From contig JASISA010000041.1 in NCBI GenBank assembly GCA_031771865.1, forward strand, positions 558,001 through 622,000: DNA of 64,000 bases. The letters run 5' to 3'. A program made the translations under genes and the position numbers. A model generated the notes under the pieces. It ran no database searches and was not told the DNA's origin. It saw only the letters and a program-made list of their open reading frames with translations. Below, in pieces: positions 1 to 11,200 of the stretch. How positions within the stretch are numbered: position 1 is the stretch's first letter; every line of letters begins with the position of its first letter. Source of the DNA: Nothophaeocryptopus gaeumannii (Eukaryota > Ascomycota > Dothideomycetes > Mycosphaerellales > Mycosphaerellaceae).

Positions 1-609
1 ACTGGACAAGACAATGCTGAAGTCGGTGCGGCTAGAAAGCTCCTTCTCTTCCTTCTCTGTCATTTCGACCTGAATGCCGGCCAAGGCCCTAATCTCGTCT
101 CCCCTCCGAATTGACTTGCGCGCGATGATACAGGCTTCGGCGGTTGTAATGGTATATCGGTTGGTTGTCGCGACTTCGAACGGACAGTCGGGCAGCCACA
201 TATTAATGTACTTGCGCAGGTGTCGCACGAAATGCTCCCTCTCGTCCTCAGTCTTGAGACTGTTTCGGAAATTCTGCATGCCCTTTAACTTTAACAGCTT
301 CTCTTGCGCCGCGGCTGGATCCTTATCGACAATGACATCCATTTGTACAATCTTGCATATCTCCTCCGAAACCATGTGACGGTTGCCGTGGAAAGTGGCT
401 TTCAGCTTGCGAATCGTGGACCAGAAGTACGCCTGTCGTCTCGAGTGTCAGCAGTGATCGACCCCTGTGCAAAGCCTTTAACAGTCCAAGTTGGCGCATA
501 CCTTATCGACGAGGGCGTCGGTGATAATGTCATCATAGTTGGCGAGTTGCGAGAGGGTCAGGCCGCCCTTCTTCTGCAATGCCTCCTCCAAGTCGGCCGC
601 GTGAGGCAT
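1..609 (-). CDS. SET9: SET9-type histone H4-K20 methyltransferase, 5' part only
   Basis: This is the N-terminal end of a SET-domain histone lysine methyltransferase of the SET9 (Suv4-20-like) family, which modifies H4 lysine 20 in the nucleus. Reading leftwards from the ATG at 609, exon 1 (609-502, 36 codons) contains LTLSQLANYDDIITDAL. A GT..AG intron (501-433) follows, and exon 2 resumes in frame with AYFWSTIRK. Further on it reads PDCPFEVATTNRYTI, where the SET region begins, then an acidic-basic stretch (VEMTEKEEKELSSRTDF) that reaches base 1. The start was chosen because family members begin a few residues before the LTLSQLANYDD block. The catalytic core and post-SET cysteines lie outside the window. 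Identification rests on remembered family motifs; the splice site and frame are seen directly. Confidence 0.85.
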
Positions 610-2552
610 GGTTGTTATGCTGGCTGTGGAGGAGCAGCAGGGACTGACGCGCGGATCGACGACAAGAAGATGACAGTCGCGCCAATTGTTCCGTCTCGTA
701 GCGCGGTGCCGTCGAGGTGTCCAGAAGCGACGCGTTCAGTCGCGCAACACAAGAAACGCCGTCGGGTCTCCCTCTACAGCCGCATTCCAGCCAACGCCAG
801 CGCCTTCCTTCGCCCTCCAGTCCCGCTCTTTATGCTTCGTGTTGTTTGATCAAGTATATCATTCTTTCCGTCGACAGTGGTGGATGTCAGGGTGTAGTGG
901 AAGATTGTCGAATGCTAGCGGAAAGCAAATGGAACATAGATTGGAGGAGGTTGCGGTGGCATTGGTATGTGCGGAGTCGCGTGGTCGGTACGTTGTTCGA
1001 TTCAGGTGTGAGGCTCGAGGGGAGGGATGCGCGCTGCACGGCCGATGCGCTTCGGTGTTGTCCAGCCATTTCAATTCCAACCCAATTGTCAAGTCAGACT
1101 CGGCCCGTTCCCGTACAGGATTGGGTAAACAAGCAGGTAATGAGTATGCCCAAGAGGATGAAGGAGTGTTCACTTCGTGAGGGCCTACATACGTCATATT
1201 AGGTGACAACAACACCTCAAAATCGCTATATCATTGATTTCTACGGCTTCATTTTCTATAGTATGCTTATTTGTGTAGACAGCAATCCCAAGTTTAATAT
1301 GGTGCTGCAGTATGAAATTCGGGTGCCAAGGCGCTAGCGTGATGCCGGCAAAGAAGGATTATACCGGCCCTCGGAGCTGTTGTTATCTTCGACAGATAGA
1401 ATGGACTCAATGACTAATGTTGCCATCGTACCGGTGATGAAGGTGTCGTAATCGTAATCATTGTGCTCTCGTCTGTTGGATAGATACTGTCCCTGGCGGA
1501 TGGAATCTGGCTGTAGTCGATTGAATCCCAGCCCCAGCGTACGGTGCCCCGTCCTTCGCAACCGTACCGTCGGCCTCTCCACTAAACTCCTCGATTGCGC
1601 GTTAATTTGCAGCAACCCGGTCGTGGCCGTCCGTAGATTCTCCTGTACAGGAGGATCCAAGATGTGTTCCGTATGCGTTACTCGGAAAGAAAGGATGGTA
1701 AGTCTAGTTTTCGTCCGGCAATTCTTGAAATGGCAGTCCAGTGTAGAAATAGTTCTGCTCCGCCAGCTCAAGTTTCAACACTGAGATGCTTATCTCGGAG
1801 GTCTTAGGAAAGTACAGTAAGAGCTGGCCTTGGCTGTTGGTGGGTTGGTGGATGCGCTTCACCGGCCATTTTGGGTTGTAACACTGGGAACATCGTGGGA
1901 TCAGATGTTATATTATCTTATATCTTCCTATACACTTTCTAGAGACTGTGAGAAAAGTCCAAGATTGAAGGAAGGTCGTTTTTGATGTTGGCACAAGCAT
2001 CTTGAGACAGCCTGTTAGTCAATACAACACAGTCCCTACCCTCTGTATTGCCTCGAGGTATTGAAAGGCCGAACACCAATTTATTTGGACCGGAGAGTTA
2101 ACTATGGCATTCCTGCTTGGCAGGGTCGGCAACCCACATACTCAGGTCTCTGCTACTCGTACAACCATTAGTATGAACGGCGATCTTCACGCTTCGATGA
2201 AGACAGTCAACACCGGAGTACTGAGATGCACGCTTGCTTGTAAACATGATGCAATGCGCGAGCGGGAGTTATTGCTACCCACCTTCCTGCGGATATCGAT
2301 ACCGGCGCGTGGTTTCCCAAAACAAGCAGCATGTGACAGTGGCAAATCATGGGAGGAAGGTACGACTGAAGCGAGTCTTGGCGAAAGCCAACCCTCAAAG
2401 CTCCCCGAAACACCAGATCTCTTGCTTCTTCTTTCATCGCACTATGCACACGTCTCACACACGTGTATAGTTGAAGAACCAGCGTAGTTTGCGATCCCTC
2501 CGCTGCCTTGGCAGTTGGTTGTAGCGGGAGGCTGGGGGAGAAGTCCATCTGG
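610..2552. other. Intergenic, no gene recognised
   Basis: This is the upstream region of SET9 on one side and of the RS-domain exonuclease on the other. Several open frames of 60-180 codons occur on both strands (for example 304-849 + and 1334-1771 -). They have neither family motifs nor convincing splice structure and overlap each other, so I do not call them. Nothing repeat-like was seen until the element starting at 2553. Confidence 0.5.
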
Positions 2553-2693
2553 ACAAAGTCCTCCATTGGCTGGGGGCATTTCAACACCAGGTAGCGCACT
2601 CGATTACGTCGGGTGTCGCGCAAACGGTGTGCCAGTCACCTTCCAGGTGCAACGTGGAGCGGCCTACGGCCTCTCCTCCCTTTCATAACCAAA
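2553..2693 (+). repeat. Upstream element, copy 1 (inverted partner at 12113-12253)
   Basis: The 141 bases before the ATG at 2694 match, in reverse complement, the 141 bases before the helicase ATG at 12112. Two perfect blocks stand out: 28 nt at 2591-2618 (partner 12215-12188) and 26 nt at 2645-2670 (partner 12160-12135). Between and below them there are scattered substitutions and about two single-base gaps. The outer part (2553-2590) is weaker, but starts with the same ACAAAGTC octamer at the same distance (141 nt) from each ATG. The element is therefore a shared promoter and/or 5' UTR segment. Its role is unknown. Confidence 0.85.
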
Positions 2694-5600
2694 ATGGGTG
2701 GAAAATACAATTCCATTTTCGGCGACACGAAGAGGGGCCTTCGGGAAGGGATGCAAGTCCCAGAGCGGACTCACATGCTTCAGATAGAGTACTGGAGTAG
2801 ACGAGCGCCGCAGGAGGTCAAAGATCGAATGGCTGCTGAACATCACTGGCTGCAGCCCTTCGTCACGTTCTCGGAGGATAAGTTCGCTAACTCTGCTCCG
2901 GCGATGGATTCATACATCGCCTCAAACAGCCGCCGATCTCGCAACCGCTCCTACGACAGACACGAGTCTAGGGCGTTCGCCAGAGACTCACGACGTGATT
3001 ACTCGGCAGATCGCGAGAAGTACCAGCGCGGATCACGCGAGAGGCGGTCATCACGCTGCTCTCGTTCACGCTCTCCCAGTCGCGATCACTCCCGGACCCG
3101 AAGACGAGGAGACAGATCACCACGTCGATCAGGTAGGAACGAGTCCAGAGACCGGAGACGACGAGACGACTCACCGCGCCCATCAAGGAAATACGACTCC
3201 AGAGACAGGAGACAACGTCGAAGCCGAAGCCGCAATCGAAGCCGGAGCCTATCGCCAGCACATCTCCGACACAAAAGACTGGGAGTCTGTGGACGGATAC
3301 AGGTATCGCAGATCTCCAATTGGAAGCAACCCACAGAGCAGCCAGCGAAGATCTGTGTCGCCTCAAGATCGCTTCAGCAGCAGAGAGTACCAGCATCGTT
3401 ATTCTCCAGATCCGCAGAACACGTCAAGACCGGACAGAAGTAGGCGCGGCCTGTCGCCCAGCGCATCTCCACGTGCCTCTGACTGCCGTGACCGACGTTC
3501 ACCTGAACGGCGTAGCAGAATTTACAAGGCTCGAAGTGATAGCAGATCCCCTGGGGCACCAGGAAGAAACAACGAGAGGTCAGGTAGGTACCAATCTCCT
3601 TCAGCACCATTCCAGCATCTGTCCAGTAACACAGGACGATCGCCCGTCCAACATTGGGATCGCCTGTCCGATAATGTCGGAGCCGGCGTCTTCAACAGAG
3701 GCCAGGACGTACATGTTGGTCGATTGCCGCTTCAAGAGAGCCCGTCAGCTGCTAACAAAGGACGGACTTTGCTGCTGGATACGAAGGCATCGGGGCTTTC
3801 TGGCAATACTCGCCAACTGCAATCCAGAGAGCGCGCTCCATCTTCATTCTCAGGTGCACGAGCAACACTCAGGTCGCAGGAACTTGCATCAACTTTACAA
3901 ATGCAGCCTTCTCCTGCCTTTCCACGTGGTTCTCGAGCTTGGGGCCCTGTTGCAGATGCGCCACCAGCAGTCAGCAACAACAGCGCCGCACCAGCGGTGG
4001 CGTACTTCCGCTACAGCTCGATCAAGTTGCCAGATGGATCAACGCCGCAAGTGCATTACTGTACGGACCTTCAGTCGAGCGAAAAGGCGGCCAAGCTTTT
4101 CTTGGCTGAGACCGAGGTTGGATTCGACCTAGAATGGAAAGCAGGTAAAGCAGACACGGCGAAAGAGGCGGCCTCACTTATCCAGGTTGCTTCATCGAAT
4201 CATATCGCGCTCTTCCACTTAGCGGTCATCGATCCTGCGAAAGACAGCAGCAGCCTCATTGCGCCATCTTTGAAGACTTTGATCGAGAGCCAGACTATTA
4301 CCAAGGCTGGTAATAACATCAAGGGCGACATGACCCGGATCGAGAGATGGCACTTGATCAAGAGAGGAAAGCTTATCGACTTGATGGATCGGTGCAAGAA
4401 CCTCGACAGCCTGAAGGACAAGAAGCTGGACACGCAATTTGAACACTTCTTCGGCCAGAAGTTGAACAAGGGCCAAGGCGTCAGGACAAGCGATTGGAGC
4501 CAGAAGCTTGACGAGCAGCAAGTTGACTATGCAGCAGACGATGCGTATGCATCGCTGATGACACATCGCGCGTGGAACCAACTTATCAAAGCAAAGACGG
4601 AAAAGTTCTTCGCGCCAAAGTCGAAAGTCACGCCTACGCCCAAACAAGCACAGGGCAAATTGCTTCCACCTGCTGCAAGCGATGAGCCGCGCAGGTCCGA
4701 GAGAATCCAAGCACTTGCAACGATCAATCCCGAGACCAATGCCCAATTTTTGGAAGTGCCTAGACCGAGCAGTAGGCCAATGAAGGGTCGGAAGGTCACT
4801 CACAACGTGGAAGAGACTGAGCGAACGTCCATCAGTCAAGAAGACAGAGTCGCAGCGCTCGTTCGCAATCTGAAAGGACAAGCTCTGCTCCCTCAAGGCC
4901 TGCGGGACCTACTTGTCGTGCGTGTCACAGCTGATGTTGCATGTCCCGCTGGGTGCGATCGATTTTTCCATTCGCTTCCTGACGCAGAAGAGCATCTGCA
5001 GAATGATCATGTCGACAAAGGCTATAGAATCGGCTGCAGGTGGAGCTCCCAACTCTTTGCGGTGTGCGACAGCCGCCCCAATGATGCACATGATGAAAAG
5101 CACATCATCGCCGGCTCTGAACATACGTGCATTTGCGGTCTGTCCTGTCCGACGCAGTCTGCCCTTGCGCTACATCTTAAGGGCTGCAGTCTTACCGCAG
5201 TGCCGGATGTCGTTCTCTCGAGAAGCTGCTCAGACTACCCAAAGGCGGCCGAAATACACCGATGCCAGATCCTCAGGCTGAAGACTACACTTTCAGCCAG
5301 GGCAAATTGCATGTTTGGTCGTGGTCTTACACACCATCCGAAGCCCAATCCGATGGATCCAGATTTTTAATCTGCATGGACCGTTACAGCAACAGTTCCT
5401 CTTCCGGACCGGCCCAGATGCGAAGACTTTCAGAGGAAAGTGCCGACTACTTCCTTCGACGTCATTTCGATATTGACAAGGCCAGAATTCATCTAGTGAC
5501 CTGGGCGAGTACAGCGCGTTCACCGAGCAGAGTGCGATGGCAAGACGACCGGGAGCTCCTAGCCAAGGAGCATGCCATATTCGCTGACACGAATCAGCGC

Positions 5601-5981
5601 AACCCGATGCTCTGGACCGAGTACTTCATTCAAGACCTGCAGGCGTGTCCGGATGATCTGCCGCTCGTCTGTAGCGTCGGTGGAGATGCGTTTACGTGCA
5701 ATGTCGAACGGCTTATCCGGCTCATCGATGAGGTCAGGGCTTTTCAGCTGGAGATACGGTTCAACTTCGCCTGCGATGGGCCAGCAAAAGCTCTTAGGGA
5801 CCGCCTGCTGCCAGGCACTGGTGGAGAGGCTGGATCCTGGCTGAGCAAGGACTTTTCGAAGGTCCACAAAGGACAGCTTGAAGACGACTCTATCGCCGCC
5901 TTGCTCACATATTTCGGACGTAAACAGGATCTGAAGTCGGACGGGCTTGGTACTGGACGCCATGTGTTCTCCGCCCTATAG
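2694..5981 (+). CDS. RS-rich protein with DnaQ-like 3'-5' exonuclease domain and C-terminal zinc-finger-like region
   Basis: Proposed exons are 2694-3132, 3188-5188 and 5245-5981, giving 1058 residues in one continuous frame. The N-terminus (about residues 80-240) is rich in SR/RS/RD dipeptides, like splicing-factor RS domains. A 3'-5' exonuclease fold of the RNase D/WRN class follows at about residues 430-640. VGFDLEWKAG holds the first acidic pair, KAGNNIKGDMTRIE the middle motif, and VDYAADDAYASLMTHRAW the last acidic motif. After it come clustered Cys/His residues (CPAGCDRFFH, HTCICGLSCPTQSALALH), suggesting one or two zinc fingers, and then about 240 residues I do not recognise. The enzyme probably trims RNA or DNA; the substrate is unknown. 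Intron 1 (55 nt) is uncertain because the RS-like reading continues across it in the unspliced frame. Intron 2 (56 nt, GTCTTA donor) is also weak, and a separate downstream gene cannot be excluded. Confidence 0.65.
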
Positions 5982-8275
5982 AAGGTTGCGGTCTCATCAT
6001 GAGATCTTGAAAGGAATTCCGGAGGTGCCTTTGATCTTCAGGGAGAGGCCCACGGCATGGTGCGGGTGTGGGGCATCATGCAGACCTGTTTCGCAGGTTT
6101 GAATTCGATCGGGCGACGAGATATTGGATATCGGTACGTTGAGTCGTGAGATGTTGATGATGATCCGACTGCGACTGACTATGAGAGGTGGTGTCCAGGC
6201 CGGCCTTGCAGGCACGCATGGGCGGGCATCGTCGAAATGCACTGATGCCTGAGGCTTTTCGTCCCAACGCTGTCACTGAGAACTTACGTCGCGCAAAGAG
6301 AAGAACCTACGAGCACCAAAACTTCCCAGTCGCCCATCAAACCACAACTTCGGGACTCATCTGAAAATTCAACTTTAATGATTCAGCTTACCTACACTGT
6401 GCGAGTTCGACCGGCACGTACCTTGACACTTCAGCGCCAAGCAGCTTTGGCGGAATCGAAAGGACCAGCAACCTCTGCCGCTCTCTAAAGGCAGCGACAC
6501 CAATTGTTCGCCCACACCCGTATCGCTCACCCACATCACTACCGAGCTCTACTCACTATGGTGCACCAATTTCGCTGAAGCCATTCTGGCTATAACGACA
6601 AAGCTATCTGCGAGCATGATGCGCAAAAGTATCATTGCAGATGAAGAGGTGAACATGAGTGTTCCAAAAGATTGGGAGACAGCAGAAGAGCTGTGAAGGT
6701 GAGATGAAGGAAATAAAGGATTCAAGTTCGAACATGCGAGACAAATACCCTGAGATGCGCAGTGTCATGTTTGAGTGGAAGTAGCCTTTGCAAGCTATGC
6801 GACCCCATCTCGGGAGATGAGGCGGCAAAGATTGGATATGAACAAGCGCAGGTTTCGCAACCACGATCCACGAACGCTGCTAGAGGCATCATTCACTGGC
6901 AACAGACTATGTGGCACGAGCACACATACGCTCATCCATTCTTGGACGTTGCGGCAACACACCCGTCATCAGGCAACTCGACGCTGGCATGATTGAGTCA
7001 CAACGACAACAACACACAACACGATTGCTCTCCTCGGAGCCCGCACAAACAATGGCGACGTCATCGACCCCTTCAAACGAAGTGGTCCTCTCAAATCTTC
7101 GCGACTCAGCCATCTGGCGCCTTCCTGCGATGAAGCCTTGTCGCTCGGCAATTTGCGCTCTCCATCCCACAAACGCTGCCGCCCGCATGACATGCATCAT
7201 ATTACGTGGTCAGACCGCTGTTTCAAACCGGCCTCCTGGATTTCACGATCTCGAGCATGTTCGCACAAATCCAACATGACCATTGCGGCACATCATTCGG
7301 TACGGATGTTTTCACGGAGGGTTCGAAGACACGCTAGTGCAAATGCACAGCCAACATTGTTGCGTACCACGACCGGCAGAGGTACTCAGCATCTTCTCAA
7401 AACGATTTAAGCCGAAGTCAAGCATCTCCAGCCTACGCATGATACGATGGGAGCCCGTACCAAATTCGAGTTTAAGATCGAAAGTGTTTATCCACTAGTC
7501 CTGCCGACAACCATACGCGAACTGCTTTGGAGGCCTTGGGCGGCGGATGGAGGCGCCAACGAACGAAGGCGAGACGCGACTTGATGCTATGAGGACAATA
7601 CACGGAAGCACATCGACGAGAGCGGATAAGACGCTTTTTCCATCTCAATCACGACGCCAGACACTCACGCATCAATCCATGCAAGGGCGGATGCATCCAG
7701 CTGCTCGCCAGGCTTGTGTGTGAAGTCTTCAAGCATAACATGCCTATTCTTTCGAGCACGCTCTTTTCTCGAACAGTGGTCGGCTCTGTGGAGGTAGCGA
7801 GTGTCTTCAACGACGGGGAAAATTGGACTGGCAAGGACTTGGCGCAACCAATGACAACCTACGCACATGCTGTGGAACATTCGGCAAGGCTCGCATCTCT
7901 TTACCTGCCTATGAGGACTTTTCGGACGAACTGAGTTGGACGAAAGTGGAGCTGGAATTACTGTAAAGTGTCGTGCACACGGGCTTCGTGCAATCGGATT
8001 TTCGACTATTCAGTTTCGCTAGGGAACGCGCTTTGCCTACGAGTATTCGGAGAGATTTGGTGGTTTCGGTCATGGCATTGTCCTTACCTGGCAAGCTCGC
8101 CCAGCTTCGCAGGACTTTTTACACACGGCAAGCTGATGGAAGGATTTTAGCACAACGGTGCTGAGCACTACGTGAGCTCGCAGTGGAGGAGAGAGAACGC
8201 TGGTGGCGCCGACGCTTTGCATTGGAACTGGACCGTGATCCTACTCTAACTTGAGAGTTGACACTAGGTTTACCA
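5982..8275. other. Intergenic between convergent genes, no gene recognised
   Basis: These 2.3 kb separate the 3' ends of the exonuclease and helicase genes. There are only short overlapping open frames (at most 122 codons), without motifs or splice signals joining them. No tRNA-like cloverleaf or transposon protein was seen. Confidence 0.5.
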
Positions 8276-11200
8276 TCAACGAGTACAAAAGGATACTTGG
8301 GGACGAGGCTTGTGTTGAATAGCTCGCAATGAATCTCGACTTGACATACGGCCTATTGGACCCCTTCGATCTATACACAAGAGGCGAGAGCTATTTCCAA
8401 TGGAGGGTGTAGCACTTGTCAAAACACTCAGCATGAATGCTCGTACACTTGGGACCTCTATAGCCCGAGGAGCCGCATGAACTTCGGCGGCGCGGAACTT
8501 GGACTCTTGAATGTGTCGCTCATGAACCATGATGTTCATGAAGTCTTCGCGGGAGATGACATCCTGCTTATCGATGCAGTCCTGCACCCACGATCGGAAG
8601 AGCGAGCGGTCGGCCCACATGAAGGACTTTTCCTTGTCATTGTTCTTGAGAGCCTTGCGCCAGCCCGAGAAGTTGCCGACCGCAAACAAGGCAGCCTTTG
8701 CGCGGGTGATTTCGACCGTTAGCTGCGAGGCCCAGTAGATGAAGCCGATGTCGTATTCATCATCGGGGTTGCTGCGCGCGAACGACAGGAAAACGACATC
8801 ACCCTCGGCACCTTGAGCCTTGAACGTGGCCTCGAGGCGGATCTTGGCAAACTCGGGCTTCTGCTGCTTGGTGAGCAGCTCCCGCATCGCGCGCAGCTGA
8901 GCCTTGTATGGCGAGATGAACAAGATATGCTCGGGCTTGACGGCTCCACTGTCGAGGAGACCCCGGATGCACAAGTGCACGAACTGGATGTCGCGCTGGT
9001 TGTAGTGAGAACCACCGCCATCTTCCTCGCTCTGGCTTTCGCTGTCGATGCAGATTCGCGGCTTGCCGTTCCAGATGTCGTTCTTCTGGAGCCGGTTGAA
9101 TACGCCCTTCAGCTCCTTCCATGTCTCCGATTCCGTCTTGACCGAGTCGTCGTCTTCGAGCTCAACGCCGTAAATGAACTCGCGCGGGAATGCAGACAGG
9201 TACGGGTCCATGCGGTACTGTCGGTTCAACATCTTGCTTGGCCACAATCCGTGAGGGTGCTCGACCATGTGCTGGAACAAGGAAACATCGAGGAGTCTGT
9301 GGGCCTCGCTAATGCCGCTGGAGATGACGACTGGTCTGCCCTGTTTGTGGTCGCCGCTCATCACTAGTATCGGAGTGACTTCCTTGAAGGCTGCCATTGG
9401 GACGGCGCTATCTGCTGGCGAAGCTTGACCTGCTTCATCTTGGAACATGACGAATGGCCTGAAGCGATCAAGGAGGGTCTGCTGGGACGAGGAGTTGTTC
9501 GTGCAGAAAACCAGCTTGACCTTGTTCTTCAGGAATTTGGCGGAGAAGAGCTCGTCAAGGGCGAAGAAGCGCGTGCGATCCTCGAGAGTGCCACGCTTGT
9601 TGGCGGCTTTGGCGGTCTTGAGCTTCTCGATGAGCCCGAGATACTCTTTGGCGTCCTGCGCGCCCTGGATATCGTCTTTATCAAGCGCCAGGTCCTCGTC
9701 GTCGGCGAGCGATTGGGCGTATTGGAGCTTCTTCTCTGCGAAGCCTTGCTTCTTGTACTTGAAGGAAGAGCTCTGACCGGCTTCGAGCATGACTTGCATG
9801 AAGATGGTCGCCTCATACTTCCTGACAGCCTCTGGATCGCCTTTGATGACATCGTCGTCCCAGGCACCCTTGAAGTCGGCGAGCTTGGGCTCGGCGGGTG
9901 TCTCATCCTCTTTGTCTTCCTCGACCTTGTCCAGCCTAGTCTTGGAGAGAGCGCCGGTGAACCGCACCCAGCTGCCTTCGTCGAAGTCTTCTGGAATGTG
10001 CTTCTGGAAAGCTTCCATGATGTTGTTGACAGCTTCGTTTGTCGGAGCTGTGACGAGAACCGGAACGTCGGCGGCAACGAGAGAGCAAATGGCTGCAACG
10101 TCTGTGCGCGTCTTTCCAGTACCAGCTGGACCGAAGATGAGGAAGGCACCGCGGTTCTTGTTGTAGATGGCCGAAATGCATTCCTTCTGGCGGGGGTTCA
10201 GCTGGTGCTTGTTCCACTCCGTGATGAACTTGTCCTTGGTCTTGAGCTTGCCCAGCTTTTTCTGGAGCGTCGCTGTCTCTGGTCGATCCGGGAGAGGGCT
10301 GTCGAGGACCACGGATGGGTAGTGCACGCCGAAGTTTCTGTTCTGGCCTCGCTGAAGGCTGCGAATAGCATTCATGGCCCGCTGGGCGGCGGTTGGATCC
10401 TCTGGGAAGTCGAGCGTAACTTCGAATCGCTCCTCGCGGTTGTTGGCGGTCGTCGTGCTGGTTCCTTGCGCCGTCATCTTTGCTGTAAAGTCCGAGCCGG
10501 ATGAGAAGACATCGCGAATAACGGTCCCCTTGAGGTTGAGAATCTGACCGGTGGCGAGACGGATTCTCGCGTCAATGCGGCGCTCGATTGCCGGTGCCTG
10601 ACTCAACGCGGGGTTGTCGCCCTGCGATACAATCCAGAAGTTAACCACGTAGTCGTGACCCTCGATGTGGACCATCTGGCAGATGATTCTAGCGGTATTC
10701 GTGTCGGCCAGCTTCTCGAGCTCAATCTCGGCCTTCATGATCTCGCGGCTAACTGCCAAGCACAGCTCGAACGCCTTGGAGTTGGCTTCCGGGTAGAGTG
10801 ACGAGCCGACTTCTGGGAATGTGTCTGCGGTGATCATCTTCGCCGAAAAGGGGACCCCATCGTGGTACGTCACCAAGAACTCTCGAATCAGCCAGCGTGG
10901 AACCGGAACCTGGGAGAAGGGGTAGTTGACCTTGGTGGTCGCCGCTGGTTGGCCTGCTGGGAAAGCGTGCTCATACCACCAGAAGTTGCCGAGCTTGGAG
11001 GAGGCCCACATCACGGTCCGGAAGTATTCGAAGAAGTGCTTGATGGATTCGACCTCTTTCTCGAACCACTCGCGGAAGATCGAGACATCGACAGCATCTT
11101 CGAGGTAGACGATAAGCTTCTGTGCGTTGGACAAGCTCGACTGGTCTTTGCTGAATTGAGCTTTGTACTCTCTCACTGCAGCTGGTGTGATACCGCTCCA

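Noticed and set aside
9425..10504. 359-codon open frame on + strand inside the helicase gene
   Set aside because: It is antisense to the helicase motifs; the GC-rich codon third positions of the real gene keep the opposite strand open. No domain is recognisable.
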